A DNA stretch of 64,000 nucleotides from Pachypanchax playfairii (Eukaryota; Chordata; Actinopteri; Cyprinodontiformes; Aplocheilidae): contig SSNP01000059.1 in NCBI GenBank assembly GCA_006937955.1, forward strand, positions 1,790,284-1,854,283. Reading direction: 5' to 3'. The notes below the pieces were generated by a model, which saw only the letters and a program-made list of their open reading frames with translations, did no database searches and was not told the origin of the DNA. This document shows, piece by piece, positions 31,726 to 42,533 of this stretch (position 1 is its first letter; every line of letters begins with the position of its first letter). Both the position numbers and the translations under genes were made by a program.

Positions 31726-33327
31726 CAGTGGGGCAAAGAAGTATTTAGTCAGTCACCAATTGTGTAAGTTCTCCCACTTAAAAAGATCAGAGAGGCCTGT
31801 AATTTTCATCATAGGTATACCTCAACTATGAGAGACAAAATGAGGAAAAAAAATCCAGAAAATCACATTGTCTGATTTTTAAAGAATTTATTTGCAAATT
31901 ATGGTGGAAAATAAGTATTTGGTCACCTACAAACAAGTAAGATTTCTGGCTTTCACAGACCTGTAACTTCTTTAAGAGGCTCCTCGGTCCTCCACTCGTT
32001 ACCTGTATTAATGGCACCTGTGTGAACTCGTTATCAGTATAAAAGACACCTGTCCACAACCTCAAACAGTCACGCTCCAAACTCCACTATGGCCAAGACC
32101 AAAGAGCTGTCAAAGGACACCAGAAACAAAATTGTAGACCTTCACCAGGCTGGGAAGACTGAATCTGCAATAGGTAAGCAGCTTGGTGTGAAGAAATCAA
32201 CTGTGGGAGCAATTATTAGAAAATGGAAGACATACAAGACCACTGATAATCTCCCTCGATCTGGGGCTCCACGCAAGATCTCACCCCGTGGGGTCAAAAT
32301 GATCACAAGAACGGTGAGCAAAAATCCCAGAACCACACGGAGGGACCTAGTGAATGACCTGCAGAGAGCTGGGACCAAAGTAACAAAGGCTACCATCAGT
32401 AACACACTACGCCGCCAGGGACTCAAATCCTGCAGTGCCAGACGTGTCCCCCTGCTGAAGCCAGGACACGTCCAGGCCCGTCTGCGGTTTGCTAGAGAGC
32501 ATTTGGATGATCCAGAAGAGGATTGGGAGAACATCATATGGTCAGATGAAACCAAAATAGAACTTTTTGGTAGAAACTCAACTTGTCGTGTTTGGAGGGG
32601 AAAGAATGCTGAGTTGGATCCAAAGAACACCATACCTACTGTAAAGCATGGGGGTGGAAACATCATGCTTTGGGGCTGTTTTTCTGCAAGGGGACCAGGA
32701 CGACTGATCCGTGTAAAGGAAAGAATGAATGGGGCCATGTATCGTAAGATTTTGAGTGAAAACCTCCTTCCATCAGCAAGGGCATTGAAAATGAGACGTG
32801 GCTGGGTCTTTCAGCATGACAATGATCCCAAACACACCGCCCGGGCAACGAAGGAGTGGCTTCGTAAGAAGCATTTCAAGGTCCTGGAGTGGCCTAGCCA
32901 GTCTCCAGATCTCAACCCCATAGAAAATCTCTGGAGGGAGTTGAAAGTCCGTGTTGCCCAGCGTCAGCCCCAAAACATCACTGCTCTAGAGGAGATCTGC
33001 ATGGAGGAATGGGCCAAAATACCAGCAACAGTGTGTGAAAACCTTGTGAAGACTTACAGAAAACGTTTGACCTCTGTCATTGCCAACAAAGGCTATATAA
33101 CAAAGTATTGAGATTAACTTTTGTTATTGACCAAATACTTATTTTCCACCATAATTTGCAAATAAATTCTTTAAAAATCAGACAATGTGATTTTCTGGAT
33201 TTTTTTTCCTCATTTTGTCTCTCATAGTTGAGGTATACCTATGATGAAAATTACAGGCCTCTCTGATCTTTTTAAGTGGGAGAACTTACACAATTGGTGG
33301 CTGACTAAATACTTCTTTGCCCCACTG
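31726..33327 (+). mobile_element. Tc1 (DD34E) transposon copy 1, structurally intact
   Basis: 1,602 bp with inverted repeats of about 200 bp at both ends, beginning CAGTGGGGCAAAG, after TA at 31724-31725. The right side ends CCCCACTG at 33327, directly against a one-base gap, so its TA is lost. Long inverted repeats with internal repeats of the tip motif are typical of Sleeping Beauty-like fish elements. The coding sequence is open. Confidence 0.9.
32089..33111 (+). CDS. Tc1 transposase (DD34E), apparently intact
   Basis: 340 residues, the same length as Sleeping Beauty transposase. Residues 1-110 form the PAI/RED paired helix-turn-helix domain (ESAIGKQLGVKKSTVGAII; TKATISNTLRR), with the GRPR-like linker replaced by RSGAPRK. 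The DDE domain has Asp153 (WSDETKIELFG), Asp244 (FQHDNDPKHTA) and Glu279 (SPDLNPIENLW), with 34 residues between the last two. The glycine-rich box is VKHGGGNIMLWGCF. It ends KGYITKY, as family members do. No stop, frameshift or missing catalytic residue. It acts in the nucleus on its own inverted repeats and TA targets. Confidence 0.92.
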   Translation: MAKTKELSKDTRNKIVDLHQAGKTESAIGKQLGVKKSTVGAIIRKWKTYKTTDNLPRSGAPRKISPRGVKMITRTVSKNPRTTRRDLVNDLQRAGTKVTKATISNTLRRQGLKSCSARRVPLLKPGHVQARLRFAREHLDDPEEDWENIIWSDETKIELFGRNSTCRVWRGKNAELDPKNTIPTVKHGGGNIMLWGCFSARGPGRLIRVKERMNGAMYRKILSENLLPSARALKMRRGWVFQHDNDPKHTARATKEWLRKKHFKVLEWPSQSPDLNPIENLWRELKVRVAQRQPQNITALEEICMEEWAKIPATVCENLVKTYRKRLTSVIANKGYITKY

Positions 33328-33328
33328 N
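33328..33328. other. Single-N assembly gap
   Basis: One N between the last base of Tc1 copy 1 and a point inside the left inverted repeat of copy 2. About 117 bp of the copy 2 left end are absent. Confidence 0.85.
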
Positions 33329-34812
33329 GGAAAAAAAATCCAGAAAATCACATTGTCTGATTTTTAAAGAATTTATTTGCAAATTATGGTGGAAAATAAG
33401 TATTTGGTCACCTACAAACAAGTAAGATTTCTGGCTTTCACAGACCTGTAACTTCTTTAAGAGGCTCCTCGGTCCTCCACTCGTTACCTGTATTAATGGC
33501 ACCTGTGTGAACTCGTTATCAGTATAAAAGACACCTGTCCACAACCTCAAACAGTCACGCTCCAAACTCCACTATGGCCAAGACCAAAGAGCTGTCAAAG
33601 GACACCAGAAACAAAATTGTAGACCTTCACCAGGCTGGGAAGACTGAATCTGCAATAGGTAAGCAGCTTGGTGTGAAGAAATCAACTGTGGGAGCAATTA
33701 TTAGAAAATGGAAGACATACAAGACCACTGATAATCTCCCTCGATCTGGGGCTCCACGCAAGATCTCACCCCGTGGGGTCAAAATGATCACAAGAACGGT
33801 GAGCAAAAATCCCAGAACCACACGGAGGGACCTAGTGAATGACCTGCAGAGAGCTGGGACCAAAGTAACAAAGGCTACCATCAGTAACACACTACGCCGC
33901 CAGGGACTCAAATCCTGCAGTGCCAGACGTGTCCCCCTGCTGAAGCCAGGACACGTCCAGGCCCGTCTGCGGTTTGCTAGAGAGCATTTGGATGATCCAG
34001 AAGAGGATTGGGAGAACATCATATGGTCAGATGAAACCAAAATAGAACTTTTTGGTAGAAACTCAACTTGTCGTGTTTGGAGGGGAAAGAATGCTGAGTT
34101 GGATCCAAAGAACACCATACCTACTGTAAAGCATGGGGGTGGAAACATCATGCTTTGGGGCTGTTTTTCTGCAAGGGGACCAGGACGACTGATCCATGTA
34201 AAGGAAAGAATGAATGGGGCCATGTATCGTAAGATTTTGAGTGAAAACCTCCTTCCATCAGCAAGGGCATTGAAAATGAGACGTGGCTGGGTCTTTCAGC
34301 ATGACAATGATCCCAAACACACCGCCCGGGCAACGAAGGAGTGGCTTCGTAAGAAGCATTTCAAGGTCCTGGAGTGGCCTAGCCAGTCTCCAGATCTCAA
34401 CCCCATAGAAAATCTCTGAAGGGAGTTGAAAGTCCGTGTTGCCCAGCGTCAGCCCAAAACATCACTGCTCTAGAGGAGATCTGCATGGAGGAATGGGCCA
34501 AAATACCAGCAACAGTGTGTGAAAACCTTGTGAAGACTTACAGAAAACGTTTGACCTCTGTCATTGCCAACAAAGGCTATATAACAAAGTATTGAGATTA
34601 ACTTTTGTTATTGACCAAATACTTATTTTCCACCATAATTTGCAAATAAATTCTTTAAAAATCAGACAATGTGATTTTCTGGATTTTTTTTCCCTCATTT
34701 TGTCTCTCATAGTTGAGGTATACCTATGATGAAAATTACAGGCCTCTCTGATCTTTTTAAGTGGGAGAACTTACACAATTGGTGGCTGACTAAATACTTT
34801 TTTGCCCCACTG
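33329..34812 (+). mobile_element. Tc1 (DD34E) transposon copy 2, left tip missing
   Basis: About 99.7% identical to copy 1. It starts within the left inverted repeat and has a complete right end followed by TA (34813-34814). Confidence 0.9.
33574..34595 (+). pseudogene. Tc1 transposase, stop and 1-bp deletion near the C-terminus
   Basis: Same protein as at 32089 up to residue 281, with an Arg-to-His change at position 208. A TGG-to-TGA change at 34417-34419 stops it just after the catalytic Glu279 (ENL-stop). A further 1-bp deletion in the run AGCCCAAAAC (34450s) would shift the rest. All three catalytic acids remain, but the C-terminal 58 residues are lost. Confidence 0.88.
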
Positions 34813-34831
34813 TATATATATATATATATAT

Positions 34832-35050
34832 CCCGGCTTCCACCCCCACATGTTGAAGTGTCCTTGGGCAAGACACTGAACCCCATGTTGACCCCCGATT
34901 AGCACATCAGGTTGTATGAATGATAGCCCCTCCCTTCTCCACCTAATTTACATATCAGGTGTGTTAATGGGTAAATGTAAAACCTGTAGTGTGAAAGCGC
35001 TTTGAGTCTGAATTATTAGAAAAGCGCTCTACAAATACATGACATTTGCC
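34832..35050 (+). repeat. SINE-like unit, copy 2
   Basis: 219 bp identical to 31384-31602, again with TA microsatellites on both sides (34813-34831 and 35051-35101). Confidence 0.75.
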
Positions 35051-35101
35051 ATATATATACTCTATACTGTATATATATATATATATATATACTGTATATA
35101 T

Positions 35102-36830
35102 ATGGTGGTCCGGTTTTTGTGTAGAATAATTTCAGTGTTTTGTTACATGTAATAAGTTGTTTTTCACGGTTAGTGGACTTTATTTTTACCAATAACAACC
35201 AGGTGTGAGAACGGGTTGTGTATCCCTGACAGAACTGTGTTTACTTGTGGTTGGAAACAGGAAACAGTCAACTGTCATCTGTCTTTCATTTCTCAGCTTT
35301 TGCTTTATGCAGAAGTTCTAAAAAAACAACAAACATCATCACCATTATCACTCATTCTGATCTGGGCCATTTACTGACGTAGATAATGTTACTGGTCTCT
35401 GCTGTTAAAACCTTTGATATGTTCTGTACTGAATAAGAACTGACGGATGTTTCACTTCCTCAGGTCTGATTTTACAATCAATAATTCAACCAGCAGTCAA
35501 AGTGTCAAAGCTATAAATAGACTTTAGACTCTCTATATGGAGACTGACTCTGTGTCATGTTATTTTATGTTGTTTTGATCCTTGTCTGTGAAGTATTAAC
35601 TCCATTCTACCTCGCTGTGTTTATACATTGAAGTCAGGACAAGCTTTATAGAGAGAACCTGAGGAGCAGGTTCATCACCTCATTTATAACAACCGCTGAA
35701 CCAGTTGACACTGACTGATCATCACATCAGTATCAGTGTGAACGTGTCTGCAGTTCTGATTGTGATGATTAAAGCTGTGGCACATGGATCAGCTGGTGTA
35801 GATTTAAACACATGCAGTGGTTCTTTAAATGTTGTGATTATCTGCTGAAGGTGATGCCTTCTTAACCCTATAATGCCCCTTGTATCATATTTGCTACATA
35901 GTTTTGATCATTTCTAACATGGTTGCTCCCAGTAAATGATCCACTTGCCTTTTTTCAGGTTAAATCATCATTATTATATGGATGAATGCATTATTATTAA
36001 CTCATTTTTTATATTACAATTAAACCGTAAAGACGGCCAATGTAATAAATGTGATACAAAAAATCTATTATAAATAACATGATACAGCAAAAAACGTTTG
36101 TGAATTTTGTTCTAAGGCTTCGTAAACATCCCAGTTCCAAATAATCTGAATTTTCTGGCTATTTTTTAATAAGTTGGGTCTTACAGGGTTAAACTCCAGC
36201 TGTCCTTTACCCAAACCTCAAATTACCTTTACTGATTTATACCCGTCAAATAGAAATAATCGATACAATCATGCATCTGTTAGAGTTGATTCCACCACTG
36301 TTTGCTCTCCATCTCCATAGAATACAAACCAGACATAATAAATTAATTATCAGCGGTAATAATATCAATGTAACAAATATTATCACTTAATAATGAATCA
36401 TTAATATTGAATGAAGCTGTGGTTACAACGACCGATACAAATCTCCCATTTTCTACAAAATCTGGAGTTCATGAACACTCATGGAGGCGGGCTCTGGTTC
36501 TTACAGGGAGTTACGGCTGCAGCGTCAATAACTTGATGAATTCTTGAAAATGATTTCCAGTCGTATGCTGGCTGCAGAGTTCTTGTTCTCTGCATATAGT
36601 TGTGTTTGAATCTTCCTCTGCTCTAATGAGCACTTTAAGAAACCTTTTGTTGTATAATGCATGAACCCCCCCCTCCATGTCTAACTCACAATAATCTCTA
36701 ATTGTTGTTATGAAGATTCTCCAGATGTTGGCACATTTTGCCAGGGGATATGTGGTGGAGGTCCAGAATCTCCAAAACTGTGTGTTTATCATCAGATCTG
36801 CTTGAAAATTTGTGGAAATACTTCTAATTT
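35102..36830. other. No gene recognised
   Basis: AT-rich intergenic sequence with no coding domain or paired termini that I can support. Confidence 0.5.
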
Positions 36831-36834
36831 TTAA

Positions 36835-37411
36835 AGAGGCCATTTCATACAAATTTCAGGACTTTGTGGTTATTTCTTAAATATTAACCAGTAATATGAA
36901 AAATTTTATATCTAAAAAAAAAAACGTCAGGAAACACTGATTAACAGACCTTTCAATCTGTCGGCATTAAAATTCGGCTGGTTTCTTCAGGCTTCGGCAG
37001 CAGCTCGCTCATATTTATTATTTGAATTTGCTGGACTCTGATTGGCTAACAAACTAGCCTATGAGAGCAAGGTATACTGTTTCCTGCCCTGCTGCGCATG
37101 GCAACGTCAGACGATCTCTCTTCCTGTTTGCTACGGCTTATGCTAACAGCTTTTAGCCAGCAGCATGCTAGGTGTGGTTTCAACTGCAGGAGCTGCCGAA
37201 TACTAATGAACAAAGGAGTTGTGATGAAACAAGTACCGGCCGTTCGAACTCGGGAGAACTTGGATTTTATCGCCACCTGCGTAGTTTGAGAAATTAAAAC
37301 TGAAAGAGAAGTTGTTGACCTGTTTTCACCCACTATGAAGGTAAGAACACCTGTGGAGCTAAAATATTCAACAGAAACCTTAGAAAAACTGTTTTTAATG
37401 GAAGGGACTCT
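36835..37411. mobile_element. TTAA-target MITE family A, copy 2
   Basis: Inverted ends AGAGGCC/ (right end GGGACTCT, diverged), flanked by TTAA (36831-36834 and 37412-37415). Closely related to 13099-13655 through most of its length, including ATTGGCTAACAAACTAGCC. Confidence 0.75.
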
Positions 37412-37415
37412 TTAA

Positions 37416-39797
37416 GCTGACAATAACACAGAGAGACTCAGGATGAGCAGGATGAAGATCTACCAGCTGTAGCTGCTGCTTCTGAGGACCAGGAGAGAAG
37501 ACACCACACTGGTGGGAGCAGGACTGGATCTAGAGGCAGAACCTCTACAGCCAGAACTGGATTCAGTCAGAAGGGACAGTAATACCTTTAACAAGCTGTT
37601 GCATTATGTTGCCTCATGAAAAATGAGATGCACGTGTAGTTTTCTGAAAACAACAGTTATTTTAATCGTGGTGCTTGAAAAAAGGATGAAGTTTTCTACA
37701 GTTTTAGAAGTAAATAATAAAGTAAATATAAAGTAAACTGTCCCTGACCATCATGTGCTGTGATTAGGCCATTTCAAAGACATTCAGCCAGTGACCCTAC
37801 GCAGAGGGTTCTCATGGCGTGTTTGTGGAAAATCTTGAATCAGATTATCAACCTGGCCCCAAACTTCCAAATACTCTACAAACACTTAAAAAATCTATAT
37901 TTTATCATATTTTAATTCAATGTAATGTTTAAAGGACATACTGTACTTTCATTCTGCAACTCTCTAAACGGCCCGTGTATGTATTATGTTGTAAATATAG
38001 CTTTTTATGAAAATGTTTCATATTCAACAAACTAAACACACGAAACAAAACTCCTCCGTACAGAGTTGTAGTATTTAACAAGTTACCAGTGACAACAAGT
38101 CGACACATGTTTCTAAAGAATGTGGATTCTTTTATTCTAACAAATTTATCTAAGAAGAATTTCATGTTATTTTAAATTTAGTTCATGATTCACTAACATG
38201 AATCCAGTAAGAAATACTGTATGTTAACTCAGCTTTAAAAACAAGTCATGAATCAGTCAAACTCATCACGTACGTATAATTATTAATCATAATAATTATT
38301 ACGTATTAATTATAATAAATAACAATAATAAATCAATATACTTAATTACAATAAAAAAGTGAATAAATTGAATTACTTTAATGTGTTTTCCATATGTAAT
38401 TATATGGACATGATGAAAATGTGCAAAATCCACATTTCATGTTAGCAAAAAACCATTTCACATGTATTGCACGTTGGAGGAGTAAAAAGGACGATAAAGA
38501 GAACTGGATGTGATCAGAATGTTTTCTCAACCCCAACTGAACAACAGAGCAATCGTAAGTCAGAACACTTAACAGATTCGCGTCAAAACCAACGTACACA
38601 ATTTTGAATAGAAACATCCCATTGTCTGGGTGTGAGTGGAAACCCCCTGGTGGTCCGCCACAATGTAATATGTTTTTTACATATGAAAACATGTTTTTCT
38701 GCGCGAGAGTTGATTTCAACTTTTACCTATTTTTTACAAACTTTCTGTGACTTTCTAAACCTGCCAAACAACTTTAATTGGCTGATTTTGGGAAACTATT
38801 TTTTTTCTAAGTCTGATTAAAATCAAAGCTCATTTATACAAACATCTGGTTGCCACTTTTAGTTGATAGCTTCAACTTCTGCAATATGTTCCTGTGCAGA
38901 ATCATCATGAATGACAATGATATCAGTGTATTCTTCCTGCAGGTTTAATGCAAACTGCATATACTGTCTTCTTTTCAGAAATTTCTCAATTTTTGTGAAA
39001 ATACACATTTTGTCTTTAACACTGGTTTGAGTTTTCTAATAAAAAATGAATGCAAAACAGTTAATGTAGAATAATAATGAATAAAATGTATCTTCCTTTA
39101 AAACATAAATATTGTTTCAGTGCATCAACATGTATAAGTGACTCATTAAAGTGCCACATGATTTACTTTCAGTTCTGCGTTTTTGAACACGATGTTCACT
39201 CTGAGGTCAGGTTTCACAAGTTGCTTGATAGCACCACATTGTGCACCACAGAACACACAGACACCGCATGACAACGTACAAACATCAACATCCTGCTCTA
39301 AAATATCTTGTAGTTCATCAGTAACACAGCTGAACTTTTAGTTTGTTTGTTTCAGCAAACAGGCAGCAGCTTCCTGACAAATGGCAGCTGCTTCGATAAA
39401 CAAAGACCAAAAGCAAAACAGAAAAAACTCTATTACCTTGTGAGTATTATAGTACATAAATCCTAGTATTTTGAAGTTATTCATTGTGCTTGTGTAAAAT
39501 ATTTCAGCTTGTTTAGTGTCAGAGTTCTGATAATAGAACATTAATAACTACACAGAGGATTTTAAAACTTTGTATTGCCTCATATGAAAGTAGAAGAAGT
39601 GTAAAAAGACGATTGGAACCATTTTTATGATGTAAAAGACACTAAGTTTACATCTTTCTCCTTGTTATGATCTAAATTGAGCTCCTTCAAAATGATCCAC
39701 TTCATTTTCATATGAAGTGAATCTTTCTTTAGCATTAAAAGCTAATAAAGGTTTATTAAACGTTTGTTTAATATTCTGCACCTGACATCTAACATGT
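37416..39797. other. No gene recognised
   Basis: AT-rich, with an ATTAATTATAATAA-like run at 38275-38350. No coding sequence is supported. Confidence 0.5.
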
Positions 39798-40195
39798 GTC
39801 GTCCCTCTGATGGACTCATTCCTGGTCCTGTCCAACCTCGTCCCTCTGATGGACTCATTCCTGGTCCTGTCCAACCTCGTCCCTCTGATGGACTCATTCC
39901 TGGTCCTGTCCAACCTCGTCCCTCTGATGGACTCATTCCTGATCCTGTCCAACCTCGTCCCTCTGATGGACTCATTCCTGATCCTGTCCAACCTCGTCCC
40001 TCTGATGGACTCATTCCTGGTCCTGTCCAACCTCGTCCCTCTGATGGACTCATTCCTGATACTGTCCATCCTTGTCCCTCTGATGGACTCATTCCTGATC
40101 CTGTCCAACCTCGTCCCTCTGATGGACTCATTCCTGATACTGTCCATCCTCGTCCCTCTGATGGACTCATTCCCGGTCCTGTCCATCCTCGTCCC
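39798..40195. repeat. 39-bp minisatellite, about 10 copies
   Basis: Tandem unit starting CGTCCCTCTGATGGACTCAT and ending in either GGTCCTGTCCAACCT or GATACTGTCCATCCT, so two unit types alternate toward the right end. Because 39 is divisible by three, several frames stay open (13-residue repeat RPSDGLIPGPVQP on the + strand), which does not by itself indicate a gene. Confidence 0.9.
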
Positions 40196-41002
40196 TCCCC
40201 AAGAACTTCAACATGCTCCCTCTAGCTTTGTCTCCTATCCCTTCCTCAGTGTCTCCAATCCAGATAACATGACTGGTCTCACCACTGTCTTGTCCACCTG
40301 TCCTTTCATCCTTGCTGAGACTCTTAAGTCCCACATCACTCCTGACACTTTCCTCCACCTGTTCCAACCTGCTTGGACATGTTTCTTGACCTCAAATCAC
40401 AAAACCTCCTGACTCAAGATAAATAAAGCAAACAAGGGAAACAGGAAACAAAATAGGCTTACAAAATAAAACAGGAAACCCAACAAGTCAAGCAGAAAGA
40501 AGAACACACAAACTTCTAACTATAAAGAGCCTAAAACACAACACTAAACAGGAAATACAAAACTCCTACAAAATAAAATCACAGGAAATACCCTGAACAA
40601 TACTCTTGAAAAATGAAACAAACACAGAGACCCTCACCTGTAACATAGTTTTATGGGAAATTCTTACTCATTCAGGTGTTAATAACATGTGCTAAAACAA
40701 AAAGGAGGATTTATATAAAAAAGAAAAGTTCATTTGGTTGTTTTAGTTCATGTTCAAGAGGCTTCCAAAGAAATTTTAGTGGAGATGAAAGTTCTAAACC
40801 TTTGTGGGGTCGTGCAAGTCTCAAAGCCATGACAACACATGTGGCCTTAACAAATCTGAATGACTCTTTAGCAGGAATTCCCCACTAGTTGGTCATAACT
40901 GATAAAGACTCTAAAAGATGAGAAATTAAATATCATAAGGAACCAAATGAGTCCAATGGTATTCAAATATTCTCTGAGTATGAAAAGTGATAAAGAAGAT
41001 TT
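40196..41002. other. Intergenic; possible retroelement tail
   Basis: 40196-40400 is pyrimidine-rich and continues an open + frame from the minisatellite; it vaguely resembles a LINE 3' region. 40430-40620 is A-rich. No gene is supported. Confidence 0.35.
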
Positions 41003-41006
41003 TTAA

Positions 41007-41699
41007 AGGAGCAATAAGCGAAAATTCATCATTTCCAGTTTGAAAGAATTCAAAATATGCAATGTGAAGCTCTAGATGTGTATTTCCATCTGGAACATAG
41101 CATGAGGTCACACACCATCTCTCTGTGTTGATATCGAGCCTCTTGTTTACAAAGGTGGTCTCCTTCCGCGTGCATATTTGTGCATGTGAAACTCCGCTAA
41201 AAAATTACTAAATGATTACCAAATGGGTGTACAGACATAACCCTTATTTTTAATCAGGTAGTTGCACTATCCACAAAATTACTATGCAACTATTGGTGAC
41301 CAAGGTTTTATTTACAGAGAAGTTACAGTGCGTAATGTCTGCTAGCATATGCTGCTGACACTAGCAGCAAATACATCGTTCAATGCTAATTATGACGTGC
41401 AATTAACGGCATTTACGGACATACAATATCATAACATGCATGAATAAAATTATCTTGCTGTCTACATCAAAAAGTTGGTAATTACTTACTTCGCCACTTG
41501 ACATCTTCCAGAACTCCGTTATTTCGTTGTGATAATGAACTTCGTTTCATGAGGAGAGTGGGTGAGAGAGGTGGTGTATGGGAGGTGGGAGGGAGAGCGG
41601 GGATAGGTAGAAGAAACTGTCAATCATGACAGACTTTGTTTTGGTCTCAATCCTGTACTCAACAGCACACCTAGCGGTGAAAAATCGCATGTTGCTCCT
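41007..41699. mobile_element. TTAA-target element family B
   Basis: Ends AGGAGCAA...TTGCTCCT inverted, with partly matching continuation (AAGCGAAAA versus ATGCGATTTTT), flanked by TTAA at 41003-41006 and 41700-41703. 693 bp, no coding domain seen. Confidence 0.75.
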
Positions 41700-41703
41700 T
41701 TAA

Positions 41704-42240
41704 GGAATTCAGAGAAACAGATCCAAAATGTTAAAAAATGATCTGTGAAAAGTTCAGAGAACACAAGAACATTAGAAACCCTTTAGTGGCTGGATACACT
41801 CAATGAAGCACGGTGACAGTAGTATCATTATTAGTACCTGTTTAGTTGTGTCTGCTTCAAGACAGCTTGTCATAATAGAATCATTATGAATTAGATTATA
41901 ATTTATTAAAAATTTGCTTGACAACCTGAGGTCAGCTGTTTTTAAGAGGAAATGTTTTAAGAGTTGCTCTTTTCCTAATGAATGTCCTCCAGGCTGAATC
42001 TGCAGGATCCTGATGTATCTGATTACTGCAGGTATTACTGCATGCTCACTACACATTCCATGTTTTGAATGCTTGTTTTTCTTGATAAATAAATGATTGT
42101 ATGTCACTTTGTTTGAGCTGATTTGTGAGAGGATGTGGAGTTCACTGAGCACATTGATCGTTTTTAATCTCTTTCTAAAGATGAAAGAGAGAGTTTGGGG
42201 TTTTCTTTTAAACTGTAACCTGCAGCTTTTTGTTTTAATA
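41704..42240. other. No gene recognised
   Basis: Anonymous sequence before a LINE fragment. Confidence 0.5.
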
Positions 42241-42400
42241 AGTATCTGCAGATTCCTGGAGTCCCTCTGCTTAAGAAAGACCCTGACACTGTTCCTGTCC
42301 CCAAAAACAAGACTGCTCAGTCACTGAGGGACTTCAGGCCTGTTGCTTTGATCTAACTAATGAAATCATTAGAGCAGATAATGAACCAGAACTTTTTAAC
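42241..42400 (+). mobile_element. Rex1-like LINE fragment (RT 5' part)
   Basis: The + strand reads VPVPKNKTAQSLRDFRPVAL, matching the segment before RT motif 1 of Rex1/L2-type LINEs (xxLxDYRPVALTS). A stop follows within 10 codons. A piece of the later RT of a similar element lies at 50288-50628 on the other strand. Confidence 0.6.
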
Positions 42401-42533
42401 ATATCTCAAGAATACAAAAACTCTCACAAGATTCATATTTATTTATTTATTGTCAGATTTTAGCTGTATTTAAACCCATGTTGTCACAGCTGAGAAACTA
42501 TAATGTCTTTAAGGTATGAACTCACTGTGTTAA

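Noticed and set aside
39665..40412. Repeat-protein-like frames of 142-200 codons on both strands
   Set aside because: Explained by the 39-bp tandem repeat; frames open on both strands and no flanking coding signal.
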